DNA from: an uncultured Collinsella sp.
Lineage (GTDB): Bacteria; Actinomycetota; Coriobacteriia; Coriobacteriales; Coriobacteriaceae
NCBI GenBank assembly: GCA_900550825.1
Contig: URTZ01000004.1
Coordinates: forward strand, 1 to 28,365
Direction: 5' to 3'
Length of the DNA stretch: 28,365 bases
A program made the translations under genes and the position numbers. Positions 20,379 through 28,365 of the stretch are shown here, piece by piece (the first letter of the stretch is position 1; each line of letters begins with the position of its first letter). Under the pieces are notes generated by a model, which made no database searches, had not been told where the DNA came from, and saw only the letters and a list, made by a program, of their open reading frames with translations.

Positions 20379-21593
20379 ATGAAATACGACTTTAGCTCGC
20401 TTATCGACCGCCACGGCATGGATGCCATCGCCGTTGACTCTTGGGGCGAGATCCCCGGTATGGCTCCGAACGCACCCGACGAGGGCTTCGACCGCATTCC
20501 CATGTGGGTGGCCGACATGAACTTCGCCACGGTGCCCACGGTCCAGGAACACATCATTCAGCGCGCTCAGCATCCCATGTTTGGCTACTTTAACCCGCGC
20601 GCCGAGTACTTCGACCGCATCATCGAATGGCAGAGCCGCCGCAATGGCGTCGAGGGCCTGCGCCCTGAACATATCGGCTACGAAAACGGCGTGCTGGGCG
20701 GTGTCGTGTCGACGCTGCGCGCGTATGTCCAGCCGGGCGATGCAGTGCTGGTCCATAGCCCCACCTACATTGGTTTTACCAAGTCCATCGAAGCTGCGGG
20801 CTATCGCATTGTCCACAGCCCGCTTAAACTCGACGACCAGGGCGTGTGGCGCATGGACTTTGAGGACATGGAGTGCAAACTCGCCCAAAACCACATCCAT
20901 GCCGCGGTGTTCTGCTCACCGCACAATCCCTGCGGCCGCGTATGGGAGCGTGACGAGATCGAGCGCGCCATGGACATCTACCGCCAGCACGATTGCGTGG
21001 TGATCTCGGACGAGATTTGGTCCGATATCATCCTGCCGGGGCACAAGCACATCCCGACGCAGTCGGTGAGCGAGGATGCCCGCATGCGCACGGTTGCCCT
21101 CTACGCGCCCAGCAAGACGTTCAACCTGGCGGGCCTGGTCGGCAGCTACCACATTATCTACAACGAGACGCTGCGCGAACGCGTGTGCGCCGTGTCCAAT
21201 AAGACTCACTACAACGAGATGAACGTCCTCTCCATGCACGCGCTTATCGGTGCCTACCAGCCGCAGGGCTACGAGTGGGTGGACGAGCTCAACCAGGTGC
21301 TTGCCGGCAATATCGAGTACTTCTGCAATTACGTGGACGAGCATTTTGAGGGCGTGTCCTATTCGCGTCCGCAGGGCACGTACATGGTGTTTCTGGACTG
21401 CACCGAGTGGTGCCGCGAGCATGGCCGCGATATTCAGTGGCTGCTCGACGAGGGGGCGCGCGTAGGCGTGGGATATCAGGACGGCCGCCCGTTCCACGGG
21501 CCCTGCCACATTCGCGTGAATCTGGCGCTGCCGCTTTCGCGCGTAAGGGAAGCGTGCGACCGCCTGGACCGCTACGTTTTTAATGCACGGTAA
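20379..21593 (+). CDS. MalY/PatB-type PLP aminotransferase / C-S beta-lyase
   Basis: The 404-residue PLP enzyme of fold type I begins MKYDFSSLIDRHGMDAIAVDSW and has the MalY/PatB hallmark PMWVADMNF. CSPHNPCGRVW, VISDEIWSDI and the PLP lysine Lys246 in YAPSKTFNLAGL follow, and the Arg of HIRVNLALP binds the substrate carboxylate. The family cleaves cystathionine or cysteine to pyruvate, ammonia and a thiol (or H2S); some members also act as aminotransferases. GGAG is 6 nt before the ATG at 20379. It is probably monocistronic, followed by a GC-rich hairpin. Which C-S substrate it uses cannot be read from the sequence. Confidence 0.92.
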   Translation: MKYDFSSLIDRHGMDAIAVDSWGEIPGMAPNAPDEGFDRIPMWVADMNFATVPTVQEHIIQRAQHPMFGYFNPRAEYFDRIIEWQSRRNGVEGLRPEHIGYENGVLGGVVSTLRAYVQPGDAVLVHSPTYIGFTKSIEAAGYRIVHSPLKLDDQGVWRMDFEDMECKLAQNHIHAAVFCSPHNPCGRVWERDEIERAMDIYRQHDCVVISDEIWSDIILPGHKHIPTQSVSEDARMRTVALYAPSKTFNLAGLVGSYHIIYNETLRERVCAVSNKTHYNEMNVLSMHALIGAYQPQGYEWVDELNQVLAGNIEYFCNYVDEHFEGVSYSRPQGTYMVFLDCTEWCREHGRDIQWLLDEGARVGVGYQDGRPFHGPCHIRVNLALPLSRVREACDRLDRYVFNAR

Positions 21594-21603
21594 GCGTGCG
21601 CTG

Positions 21604-21645
21604 CATGCGGGGTCTTCTGCCAAGTCGGCCGGAAGGCCCCGCATG
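21604..21645 (+). terminator. GC-rich hairpin after the MalY/PatB gene, weak terminator
   Basis: CATGCGGGGTCTTC (21604-21617) and GAAGGCCCCGCATG (21632-21645) pair over 14 positions with one G-T. It is 10 bp after the stop codon. No T-run follows, so termination may be incomplete or factor-dependent. Confidence 0.55.
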
Positions 21646-21737
21646 GTAAAACGTCTGTAACCATTGGGTACTCGTGTGGTTTTGTTTGCTATTATCTTTA
21701 ACCATTTCAGTCTGTAAACAGGATCGTCTGGAGTTCG

Positions 21738-22607
21738 ATGAAAAGACCCCGTCGCTCGGCTGCCATTTCGTTGTTTGTCGCGCTTGCAGTGGCGAGCGCC
21801 TTTGTCATAGCGATGGCCGGCTGTTCCGGGCACAATGACGAAGCCTCGACGCCAGCATCAAAAGCCCCTGACGCCTCGCAGGCCAAGGACGACGACCTTA
21901 AGACGCTCAACGTCGGCAGCGACCTCTATCCACCGTTTGTGTATACCGACGAGTACGGCGATATCGTTGGCCTGGATGTCGAGATATTGACCGAGGCTTT
22001 GGCCCGCATTGGTTACAAGCCAAAATACCAGATGATCGATTGGGAAAAGAAGAAAGAGCTGCTGGCGAGCGGCGAACTCGATTGCGTCATGGGCAGCTTT
22101 AGCATGACGGGTCGCGAAAACGAGTATCGTTGGGCCGGCCCGTACCTTGCGAGCCGCCAGGTGGTCGCGGTCGATCCCCAGAGCGATATCTACACACTTG
22201 CCGATCTTGAGGATAAGATCGTGGCGGTTCAGTCCACCACCAAGCCCGAGGGCATTTTGCTCAATCGCACAAATGAAAACGTTCCGCAGATCAAGGAGCT
22301 CTACAGCTTTTCGGACGGTTCATATCTGAACCCGGCGCTCGTCGAGGGCCTGGTCGACGCTATCGCCGCGCATGAGTCCTCGTTCCTCACCTACGAAAAA
22401 GACTATGGTGTGACATATCGCATTTTGGATGAGCCGCTGCTAGAGGTTGGTTTGGGAACCGCTTTCGATATCAACGATACGCGCGGCATCGACGTCAAGC
22501 TCACTCATGCCTACCAAGAAATGCTTGCCGATGGCACCATGGAACGCCTAGTGTCAAAGTACTTTGATGACCCTTCGCCATTTTTGAATATGGAGGGCCT
22601 GTCATGA
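21738..22607 (+). CDS. Solute-binding lipoprotein, family 3 (amino-acid type), sensor partner
   Basis: The 289-residue protein has a lipoprotein signal ending AMAGC, with the lipidated Cys near residue 29, a Ser/Ala-rich spacer and an SBP_bac_3 domain. That domain shows NVGSDLYPPFVYTDEYGDIVGLDVEI in outline, DWEKKKELLASGELDCVMGSFSMTG and the hinge AVQSTTKPEG. Such proteins bind amino acids or related small molecules outside the membrane. No permease or ATPase gene accompanies it. Instead its stop overlaps the start of a hybrid sensor kinase in ATGA, so it most likely delivers the ligand signal to that kinase. GGAG lies 4 nt before the ATG. A TATTAT near 21690 may be the -10 of its promoter. 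Confidence 0.88.
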   Translation: MKRPRRSAAISLFVALAVASAFVIAMAGCSGHNDEASTPASKAPDASQAKDDDLKTLNVGSDLYPPFVYTDEYGDIVGLDVEILTEALARIGYKPKYQMIDWEKKKELLASGELDCVMGSFSMTGRENEYRWAGPYLASRQVVAVDPQSDIYTLADLEDKIVAVQSTTKPEGILLNRTNENVPQIKELYSFSDGSYLNPALVEGLVDAIAAHESSFLTYEKDYGVTYRILDEPLLEVGLGTAFDINDTRGIDVKLTHAYQEMLADGTMERLVSKYFDDPSPFLNMEGLS

Positions 22608-24796
22608 TCGATGCGCCCGACCACGCCGCTCAGGAGCGGGACAATCGTTCGACAGGGGCATGGCTCCTTGTCGCTCTGCTGGGGATAGCGCTCTCGGTTG
22701 TTGCCGGCATGATGAGCTACGGTTACACGACGGCCCAAGCCGAGCAGCGCTTTGCCGACGTTGTCGATTACGTGGCGACGCAGAGCCTTTCCTACGATGC
22801 ATTCAATAGCGCCTATACGACCAAAAACCTGATTCGCGTTATGGAGATCGCCGGAGAGACAGCGCGCGATATGGAGCGCGACGGTTCGGTGGATAACGCC
22901 ATGCTGGAGCAATATGCCGACCAGTTCAACGTGAGCGCACTGATCGTGACGGACGCATCGGGCAATTTGGTGTCCGAGTCCTCGACGGGCGATGTGGGCT
23001 ACGATTCGCTCGCTACGTATCTCAAGGAAGCGCCCGTGCTGGAGGTGGCAACTCATCCGCTTAAGTCCTATACCGCCCGCATCACGCTTTCGGATGATTC
23101 GGTTGCAGACATTGGTTGCGTGACCCGGCGGGATGGCGAGGGCATCGTTATCGCGGTAAGGCATCAGAGCGCGAAGGCGGTTGCAAGCAATACGCTCAAA
23201 CTGCAGAGCTTGCTTGATGGCTATGAAACCATCGATAGCGGCAATATCGTGATCGAAAGCGACGGCAAGGTCGTTGCGACCAATGCCGTTAAACCTACCG
23301 TATTGGGCGTATTCGATCTGCCTGCGACGGACGTCTTCATTGTCGGCGGTATTAAGGATCGATGCCTGGCTGGTAAGGTCAGATTGGTTAACGCCGACGG
23401 CGAGTGGTATTTGGGCACATTTGGAAAAGCGCACAAATTCTATGTGTACACCTATGCCTCGGCCCGGCGTTACTTTGAGGTTGTAGCGGCTGTTGCTGCC
23501 GGCGTGCTGGCGCTCTACAGCGGTGTTATAGCCGTTGTTGTGACGGTGCGTCGCCGCGCTGATCGCCGACGTTTGACGGACTTACTGCAGCAGGAGCGCG
23601 ACTATGGCGACAAGCTGGCAAAGGCGGCGCGTGAGGCCTCGTCCGCCAACTCGGCAAAGACGGAGTTTCTGCGTCGCATGAGCCACGATCTGCGCACGCC
23701 CATCAACGGCATTCGCGGCATGGTCGAGGTTGGCGATGCCAATGCGGACGATCTGCAAAAGCAGACTGAGTGCCGCTCAAAAATCTGGACGGCATCGGGA
23801 CTGCTGCTCGACCTTGCCAACGAGGCACTCGATATGAGTCGCCTGGAGAGCGGGCAGGTCGACCTGAACCTCGTGCCCATAAATTTGGTGGCCCTCAACT
23901 GTGAAGTGCGCGATATTCTGGAGCGCCAGGCCGAGGAGCGTCTGGTGACAATTATCTGCGACCAGCAGACGCTTAATCATCCCTATGCGCGGGTGAGCGT
24001 GACGCACCTCAAGCGCTTGTTGCTCAATATTGCCGGCAATGCCGTCAAGTACAACCGCCAGGGCGGCTATGTTCGCCTGGCGTGCCGCGAGGTGGAGCCA
24101 GCGGATGGCGTTCCCGTCTATGAATACACGATCGCCGACAACGGTATTGGCATGAGCGAGGAGTTCCAACGGCACCTCTACGAGCCGTTTTGCCGCGAGG
24201 AGCAGCAGGTGGAAGGCGCTTCGTCGGGAACTGGCCTGGGCGCGCCTATCGCAAAACAGCTGGTCGAGCTTATGGGCGGAACCATGAGCTTTACGAGCGT
24301 CTTGGGGCAGGGGACGACGTTTGCCATCCGCCTGCCGTTCGAGAAATGCAAGCGCTCCGAGATTCCTCAGGCAGTTCGCGCGGATGCGGGCGATGGCGAT
24401 GCGCTCCAGGGCTTGCGCGTTTTGCTCGTAGAGGATAACGATCTGAATGCCGAGATCGCGCAGTTTACGCTCAGCCGTGCCGGTGCCGTCGTGACGCATG
24501 CTAAGGATGGCGAGTCTGCCGTTGAGGCGTTTGCCGCGAGCGCACCGCACGTGTACGACGTGGTGTTGATGGACATCATGATGCCTGGCATCGATGGCCT
24601 TGAGGCCACGCGTCAGATTCGAGCGCTCGATCGCGAGGATGCCGCGACCACGCCGATTATCGCCGTGAGCGCCAACGCCTTTGCCGACGACCGCAGGCTT
24701 TCGCGCGAGGCGGGCATGGACGCGCACCTGAGTAAGCCTGTGAGCTCGCAAGAGCTCGTCGAGGCGCTAGCGCACATTGCCGCCGACGCTTCATAA
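22604..24796 (+). CDS. Hybrid sensor histidine kinase / receiver
   Basis: The 730-residue protein has a membrane segment at about 18-40, an extracytoplasmic region of roughly 240 residues that reads like a Cache-type domain (FNVSALIVTDASGNLVSES) and a second segment near 285-310. A coiled-coil linker leads to HisKA, with His361 in RRMSHDLRTPING, and to HATPase (NIAGNAVKYN, DNGIGMS, GTGLGAPIAKQL). The receiver domain has Asp657 in VVLMDIMMPG and Lys in LSKPV. There is no DNA-binding or Hpt domain, so the signal must pass to another protein not encoded here. It overlaps the binding-lipoprotein gene. Its kinase core and receiver are paralogous to those of the larger kinase at 25394-28198. Confidence 0.93.
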   Translation: MIDAPDHAAQERDNRSTGAWLLVALLGIALSVVAGMMSYGYTTAQAEQRFADVVDYVATQSLSYDAFNSAYTTKNLIRVMEIAGETARDMERDGSVDNAMLEQYADQFNVSALIVTDASGNLVSESSTGDVGYDSLATYLKEAPVLEVATHPLKSYTARITLSDDSVADIGCVTRRDGEGIVIAVRHQSAKAVASNTLKLQSLLDGYETIDSGNIVIESDGKVVATNAVKPTVLGVFDLPATDVFIVGGIKDRCLAGKVRLVNADGEWYLGTFGKAHKFYVYTYASARRYFEVVAAVAAGVLALYSGVIAVVVTVRRRADRRRLTDLLQQERDYGDKLAKAAREASSANSAKTEFLRRMSHDLRTPINGIRGMVEVGDANADDLQKQTECRSKIWTASGLLLDLANEALDMSRLESGQVDLNLVPINLVALNCEVRDILERQAEERLVTIICDQQTLNHPYARVSVTHLKRLLLNIAGNAVKYNRQGGYVRLACREVEPADGVPVYEYTIADNGIGMSEEFQRHLYEPFCREEQQVEGASSGTGLGAPIAKQLVELMGGTMSFTSVLGQGTTFAIRLPFEKCKRSEIPQAVRADAGDGDALQGLRVLLVEDNDLNAEIAQFTLSRAGAVVTHAKDGESAVEAFAASAPHVYDVVLMDIMMPGIDGLEATRQIRALDREDAATTPIIAVSANAFADDRRLSREAGMDAHLSKPVSSQELVEALAHIAADAS

Positions 24797-24798
24797 GC

Positions 24799-24838
24799 AT
24801 ATGGCCCGGTTCCAAGGTGGGTTGGAACCGGGCCATAT
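24799..24838. terminator. Bidirectional terminator-like hairpin between convergent genes
   Basis: ATATGGCCCGGTTCCAA (24799-24815) and TTGGAACCGGGCCATAT (24822-24838) are perfect 17-bp arms around a 6-nt loop, directly after the hybrid kinase stop. The T-run is poor on either strand, but the position between convergent genes supports a terminator. Confidence 0.7.
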
Positions 24839-24872
24839 TGCTATTTGTGAGGTCTGCTGGGGGGGAGGGGGC

Positions 24873-25352
24873 TTACTTTTCTTGAATCTGCTTACCGCAG
24901 AGATGCTCAATCGTAATCTCGTAGAGCTGGACGCCCTTAATGTCTTTGGCGATTTCCTCTTCGACTTCCTCGGCAGAAGGGTAGTACTTAAGGGCGAGCT
25001 GGCGGACTTTGTCCTCGATAAACGCGGGGGTGTCATTCGCCAGGCGACAACGGCCAAAGACCACGGTACTCATAACGTAGGGAGCCCAGTCACCGTCCTT
25101 GTACCACTCGTTGCCGTAAACGGTAAAGCAGATCTTGTCGTCGCGCTTGAGTGCGTCGACCTTGTGGCCAGCCTTGGCGCCATGGAAATAAATCTTGTCG
25201 TGCTCGGCGTCAAAGAAGTAGTTGACGGGAATGGCGTACGGGTAGCCATCGTCGCCGTTGACGGCAAAGACGCCGCGCTTGCAGGTGGCGAGCAGTTCGC
25301 GCGCTTCCTCGTCGGTGATGGCGCGTTTCTTTCGACGTAAGGGCCTAAACAT
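24873..25352 (-). CDS. Pyridoxamine 5'-phosphate oxidase-like flavin-binding protein
   Basis: The 159-residue protein has the split-barrel FMN-binding fold of the PNPOx-like / NimA-type family. RGVFAVNGDDGYPYAIPVNY starts the barrel in outline, IYFHGAKAGHKVDALKRDDKICFTV follows, and STVVFGRCRL is the third core strand. It ends with a Glu-rich helix and the strand VQLYEITIEHLCGKQI. Members reduce or bind small redox compounds, and some confer nitroimidazole resistance; the substrate is not evident. AAGGAAG lies about 7 nt before the ATG at 25352. It is 41 bp downstream of, and in line with, the fused sensor kinase, so they may share a transcript. Confidence 0.85.
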   Translation of the reverse strand: MFRPLRRKKRAITDEEARELLATCKRGVFAVNGDDGYPYAIPVNYFFDAEHDKIYFHGAKAGHKVDALKRDDKICFTVYGNEWYKDGDWAPYVMSTVVFGRCRLANDTPAFIEDKVRQLALKYYPSAEEVEEEIAKDIKGVQLYEITIEHLCGKQIQEK

Positions 25353-25393
25353 CGTTGGCTTCCTTTCTGGTCGTGCGTGGTTGCTGCAAAAAA

Positions 25394-28198
25394 CTATAGC
25401 GAAACGGATCCGTTTTTCTTGATGCGGGCGAGTATGTTTTTGAGCTTGTTAAAGTCGAGCGGTTTGGACAGATGGGCGTTCATGCCGGCATCGTGTGCCG
25501 CCTTGGCGTCCTCGGCAAAGGCACTGGCGGTGAGCGCGATGATGGGGATATCGGCTGCATCGACCTTCTCGCTCAGACGAATCGTGCGGGTTGCCTCATA
25601 GCCGTCCATGCCCGGCATCATAATGTCCATCAGGATCGCATCGAAGCTGCCGGCGGGATGCGACAGGTACAGATCGACGACCTCGTTGCCGTTGGCGGCG
25701 CGGGTGACCACGACGCCCTCGGATTCTAGCAGCGTCTGGGCAATCTCGGCATTCAATTCGTTGTCTTCGGCGAGCAGCACGTTCATGTCGGCGAGCGAGC
25801 AGTCGGGCGCACTCTCAACCGTATTCGCCCGCGCCTGGGGATTCTCGTCGATATCGAGCGGAATCTCCACGTAGAACGAGGTGCCCACATGGAGCTCACT
25901 GGTGACTTCGATGGTGCCGCCCATCAGTTCAATAAGCGACTTGACGATTGGCATGCCCATGCCGGTTCCTTGGAACTTGCTGCGCGCATCGTCACCTTCT
26001 TGGGCAAACGGCTCATAGATATGCTTTAAAAACTTGGGAGTCATGCCAATGCCGGTATCCGAAACGCTAAAGCAAAAGAGCGCGCGCCCGTTATCGAGTG
26101 GCTTGGTCTTTGAACTAAAGGTGACGGAGCCGCCGTGCTTGTTGTACTTAATGCTGTTGTCTAACAGGTTGATCATGATCTGTCGGATATGGGTGGGACT
26201 GCCGATCATGTATGGCCCCGTGGCGTACGGCAGACTATTGTCCTGCATGGTGATGCCGTTACTGGTCGCGCGGAGCTTGCACAGAACCAGCGTATTGTCA
26301 CAGAGCTCTTTGAGGTTAAAAGGCGCATGCTCCAGTGTTAGCTTGCGGTCTTCGATTTTGCCCATCTCGAGGATGTCGTTGATCAGCGAGAGCAGGTGAT
26401 TGGCGGCAACGCGCGCCTTGGCACGGCTCTCGCGGGCGACCTTGATATCGCCTTCCTTCAATTCCTCAATCTCGATAAGGCCCAGGATACCGTTGAGCGG
26501 CGTACGGATGTCGTGGCTCATGCGCGTGAGGAATGCCGTCTTAGCGGCGTTGGCAGCATCGGCTTTTTTGCGCTCGGTCCGAGCGCGTACGAGCGCCCAG
26601 ATGAGCAGGACGATGCCGACCGACAACATACCGATGAGGGTAGCTGCAACGGCGGCACGGTTGCGATAAAGGAATTGAAGCGTGTTGGATTCCTGGGCCG
26701 TGTACGACGTGGAGGAGTAATTGCTTGCGGAGAGCGATTCTCCGGCATTGATGATGCCCTTGTTGATGATTCCCAGCAGCTCGGGCTTTCCGCGCGAAAT
26801 CCAGCACGAGAGCTCACAGGTGTCAGGGAGCTCGACCGTCTCGTAGCCTTCGAGATCATGACGATCGCCGATGGTTTTTATGCGTGAGCTGGGAGCGACG
26901 ATGCAGCGCGCCGTTCCCTTCCTGAGAGCGTCGAACACTTCATTGTCGGATTGGTATTCGGTCACGGTCGCTGTGGGGAACAGATTTTCAAGTGCATTTT
27001 TGTTGACAAATGATGATTTGGTACAGGCGATGTTCTGAAGGTCTTTGTTCAGGTCGCTGCCGGTGTGGATGGCGGTGAGGGATATGGTCCCCAACGATAC
27101 CGACTGCGCAACGCCTGTTTGCTCGGCAAACCAGTAATCTCGGTATACCGGCAGCGCAACGTCTATGCTTCCCTTTGACAGGGCCTTTGACATCATCTTG
27201 TAGCTATCAAAGGGGACGGTTTTGACCGTAATGCCAAATTTATCGTGCAGCGTCGTCGCAAGCGATGCGAGCGAGCCTTCCATTTTGCCGTCTTCGTCTT
27301 CGTTGCAGTAGGGGAGTTTGCCCGTAATGTAGCCGAGCGTGATGGTGTTGTCATTTGCTTTGAGCCAGGAACGTTCGGGGCCGTTGAGCGATGATGAACC
27401 GCTGTTTTTGACCGAGTAGTTAGATTTGACTTCGTCGATATAGCGTGGGTTGACGCGGGCGATTGCCGACATGGCGGCATTGATGTCGTCCATTAGGTCG
27501 GGGCGGCTTTTGGGGACGGCAAAATAGTAGTCGCTCGACCCAATGTAGAACATGGGGGAGGCACTGGGCGACGAGGTCGTGTCGTTCATGATGATGGCAT
27601 CGACCTCGTTGTTTGCGAGCGCGTCAAAGAGGGCACTGCCAGTGTCGATTTCTTTATAGGTGCAGGTAATGCCTTCGTTGGCGAGCCACTGCTGGCCAAC
27701 GAAGGTTTGCATAACGCCGGGGTTGCAGCCGATGGTAAGGCCTTGGAGCGCTTGGGGGTCACCCTTGGCCAGATCGTCTCGATCGGGCTTGGCGTAGATG
27801 AAGTAGCGCTCGGTGCCCTCGGGGTTCGAGGAAAAGAGCAGCTTTTGGGCGCGTTCCTCGGAGTAGGAGATGTTGGGCATGAGGTCGATTTCGCCTGCCT
27901 CGAGCATGTCCATAAGCTCGGTGAAGGTGCCGGAGACGTATTCGTACCGCCAGCCGGGCGTGTAGTACGACAGGGTCTGGAGGTACTCGTAACCCCATCC
28001 CGAGAGGTGCTCGCCTGGGTTGCCGTCCTGGAAGCCCTCGCTGTTGATGAGCCAGCCGACGCGTACCGTTTTGACTTGTTGGTCGGCTTGGTCGGCAATG
28101 GCCGGCGCAGGCATGGCGGCACTCAGTACGGTAAGTACAGCAAGCATGATGGCCAGGGCGCGATATATGGCCAAACGAAGGACGGCGGCAGCTCTCAC
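25394..28198 (-). CDS. BvgS-like hybrid sensor kinase with two N-terminal solute-binding domains
   Basis: The 934-residue protein has a signal peptide ending PAIA. Two extracytoplasmic SBP_bac_3-type domains follow: the first at about 45-270, with VRVGWLINSEGFQ and EAGEIDLMPNISYSEERA; the second at about 285-510, with ITLGYITGKLPYC and LSKGSIDVALPVYRD. After one membrane segment near 520-540 come HisKA (His562 in RMSHDIRTPLNG), HATPase (NLLDNSIKYN, DTGIGM, GTGMGMPIVKSL) and a receiver with Asp858 in ILMDIMMPG. There is no DNA-binding or Hpt domain. The architecture is that of BvgS/EvgS without the PAS and Hpt modules. The GTG at 28198 is preferred because AGGA is 6 nt upstream; a TTG at 28204 would touch that site. 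The PNPOx-like gene follows. Confidence 0.92.
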   Translation of the reverse strand: MRAAAVLRLAIYRALAIMLAVLTVLSAAMPAPAIADQADQQVKTVRVGWLINSEGFQDGNPGEHLSGWGYEYLQTLSYYTPGWRYEYVSGTFTELMDMLEAGEIDLMPNISYSEERAQKLLFSSNPEGTERYFIYAKPDRDDLAKGDPQALQGLTIGCNPGVMQTFVGQQWLANEGITCTYKEIDTGSALFDALANNEVDAIIMNDTTSSPSASPMFYIGSSDYYFAVPKSRPDLMDDINAAMSAIARVNPRYIDEVKSNYSVKNSGSSSLNGPERSWLKANDNTITLGYITGKLPYCNEDEDGKMEGSLASLATTLHDKFGITVKTVPFDSYKMMSKALSKGSIDVALPVYRDYWFAEQTGVAQSVSLGTISLTAIHTGSDLNKDLQNIACTKSSFVNKNALENLFPTATVTEYQSDNEVFDALRKGTARCIVAPSSRIKTIGDRHDLEGYETVELPDTCELSCWISRGKPELLGIINKGIINAGESLSASNYSSTSYTAQESNTLQFLYRNRAAVAATLIGMLSVGIVLLIWALVRARTERKKADAANAAKTAFLTRMSHDIRTPLNGILGLIEIEELKEGDIKVARESRAKARVAANHLLSLINDILEMGKIEDRKLTLEHAPFNLKELCDNTLVLCKLRATSNGITMQDNSLPYATGPYMIGSPTHIRQIMINLLDNSIKYNKHGGSVTFSSKTKPLDNGRALFCFSVSDTGIGMTPKFLKHIYEPFAQEGDDARSKFQGTGMGMPIVKSLIELMGGTIEVTSELHVGTSFYVEIPLDIDENPQARANTVESAPDCSLADMNVLLAEDNELNAEIAQTLLESEGVVVTRAANGNEVVDLYLSHPAGSFDAILMDIMMPGMDGYEATRTIRLSEKVDAADIPIIALTASAFAEDAKAAHDAGMNAHLSKPLDFNKLKNILARIKKNGSVSL

Positions 28199-28285
28199 AA
28201 GCAATCCTAACGAATCGAGACATTACCGCATAAGGATACCAGCTCAGCCTGCCCAGCCGGCAGCGGCACCGCTAAACGGTTCCGC

Positions 28286-28316
28286 CCGGCAGTTGGGGAC
28301 AGTCCCTTTCTGCCGG
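28286..28316. repeat. Partial interspersed repeat inside a hairpin
   Basis: CCGGCAG (28286-28292) and CTGCCGG (28310-28316) enclose TTGGGGACAGTCCCTTT, which shares its GGGACAGTCCC core with the repeat at 9511-9543. It lies about 90 bp upstream of the fused sensor kinase start, at the end of the window. Confidence 0.45.
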
Positions 28317-28365
28317 CACAGACGATATGAGCAGGACATAAAAACATTGAGAGCCCCTGCTGCAT

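Noticed and set aside
21738..22607. Solute-binding lipoprotein as part of an ABC importer
   Set aside because: No permease or importer ATPase gene is near, and its stop overlaps a sensor kinase start, so a sensing role is preferred.

Overview
The window looks like a chromosomal segment of a gut-type member of the Coriobacteriia, most probably Collinsella or a close relative. This is an inference from G+C-rich genes of that style, the CD1871A / 4Fe-4S / TlpA redox cluster, the abundance of sensor kinases, and the interspersed GACAAAGGGAC inverted repeats. No rRNA, tRNA or CRISPR array was seen.

Layout. 1-321: one end of an IS481-family insertion sequence, cut by the window edge. 338-1895: a strong hairpin, a good promoter and a two-gene unit (a small two-helix membrane protein overlapping a trypsin-like serine protease). 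2064-6019: an OmpR/EnvZ-type two-component system, divergent from a three-gene redox operon (CD1871A-like CXXC peptide, membrane 4Fe-4S protein, TlpA-like lipoprotein) that ends at a clear terminator. 6273-9512: a MacB/FtsX-type ABC exporter with ATPase and permease in one chain and a very large extracellular region. 9613-15691: the most interesting locus, a TetR-family regulator between an MFS transporter gene and an operon encoding an agmatine-deiminase-like enzyme, an unusual carbamoyltransferase and a second, paralogous MFS transporter. Near-identical operators lie in front of both transcription units. 15697-18262: a repeat-rich stretch holding a tRNA-dihydrouridine synthase and a small ribbon-helix-helix protein. 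It also contains several inverted-repeat elements, two of them copies of one compound hairpin 1080 bp apart. 18263-21593: glutaredoxin, an XRE / zinc-ribbon / TipAS fusion regulator, TrmO and a MalY/PatB-type aminotransferase. 21738-28198: two paralogous hybrid sensor kinases, one with a separate solute-binding lipoprotein overlapping its start and one with two solute-binding domains fused at its N-terminus, flanking a PNPOx-like flavoprotein.

How the parts may work together. The TetR locus reads as an inducible pathway: a guanidino compound is imported, deiminated to a carbamoyl (ureido) product, phosphorolysed to carbamoyl phosphate, and the product exported or exchanged by the MFS proteins. 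Carbamate kinase is not in the window, and the carbamoyltransferase has HELP where ornithine-type enzymes have HCLP, so the true substrate is open. The divergent two-component system probably senses a condition that calls for the extracytoplasmic thiol relay beside it. The solute-binding / hybrid-kinase pairs look like ligand sensors rather than transporters, because no permease accompanies them.

All calls come from reading the sequence and from memory of protein families. No database search was run.
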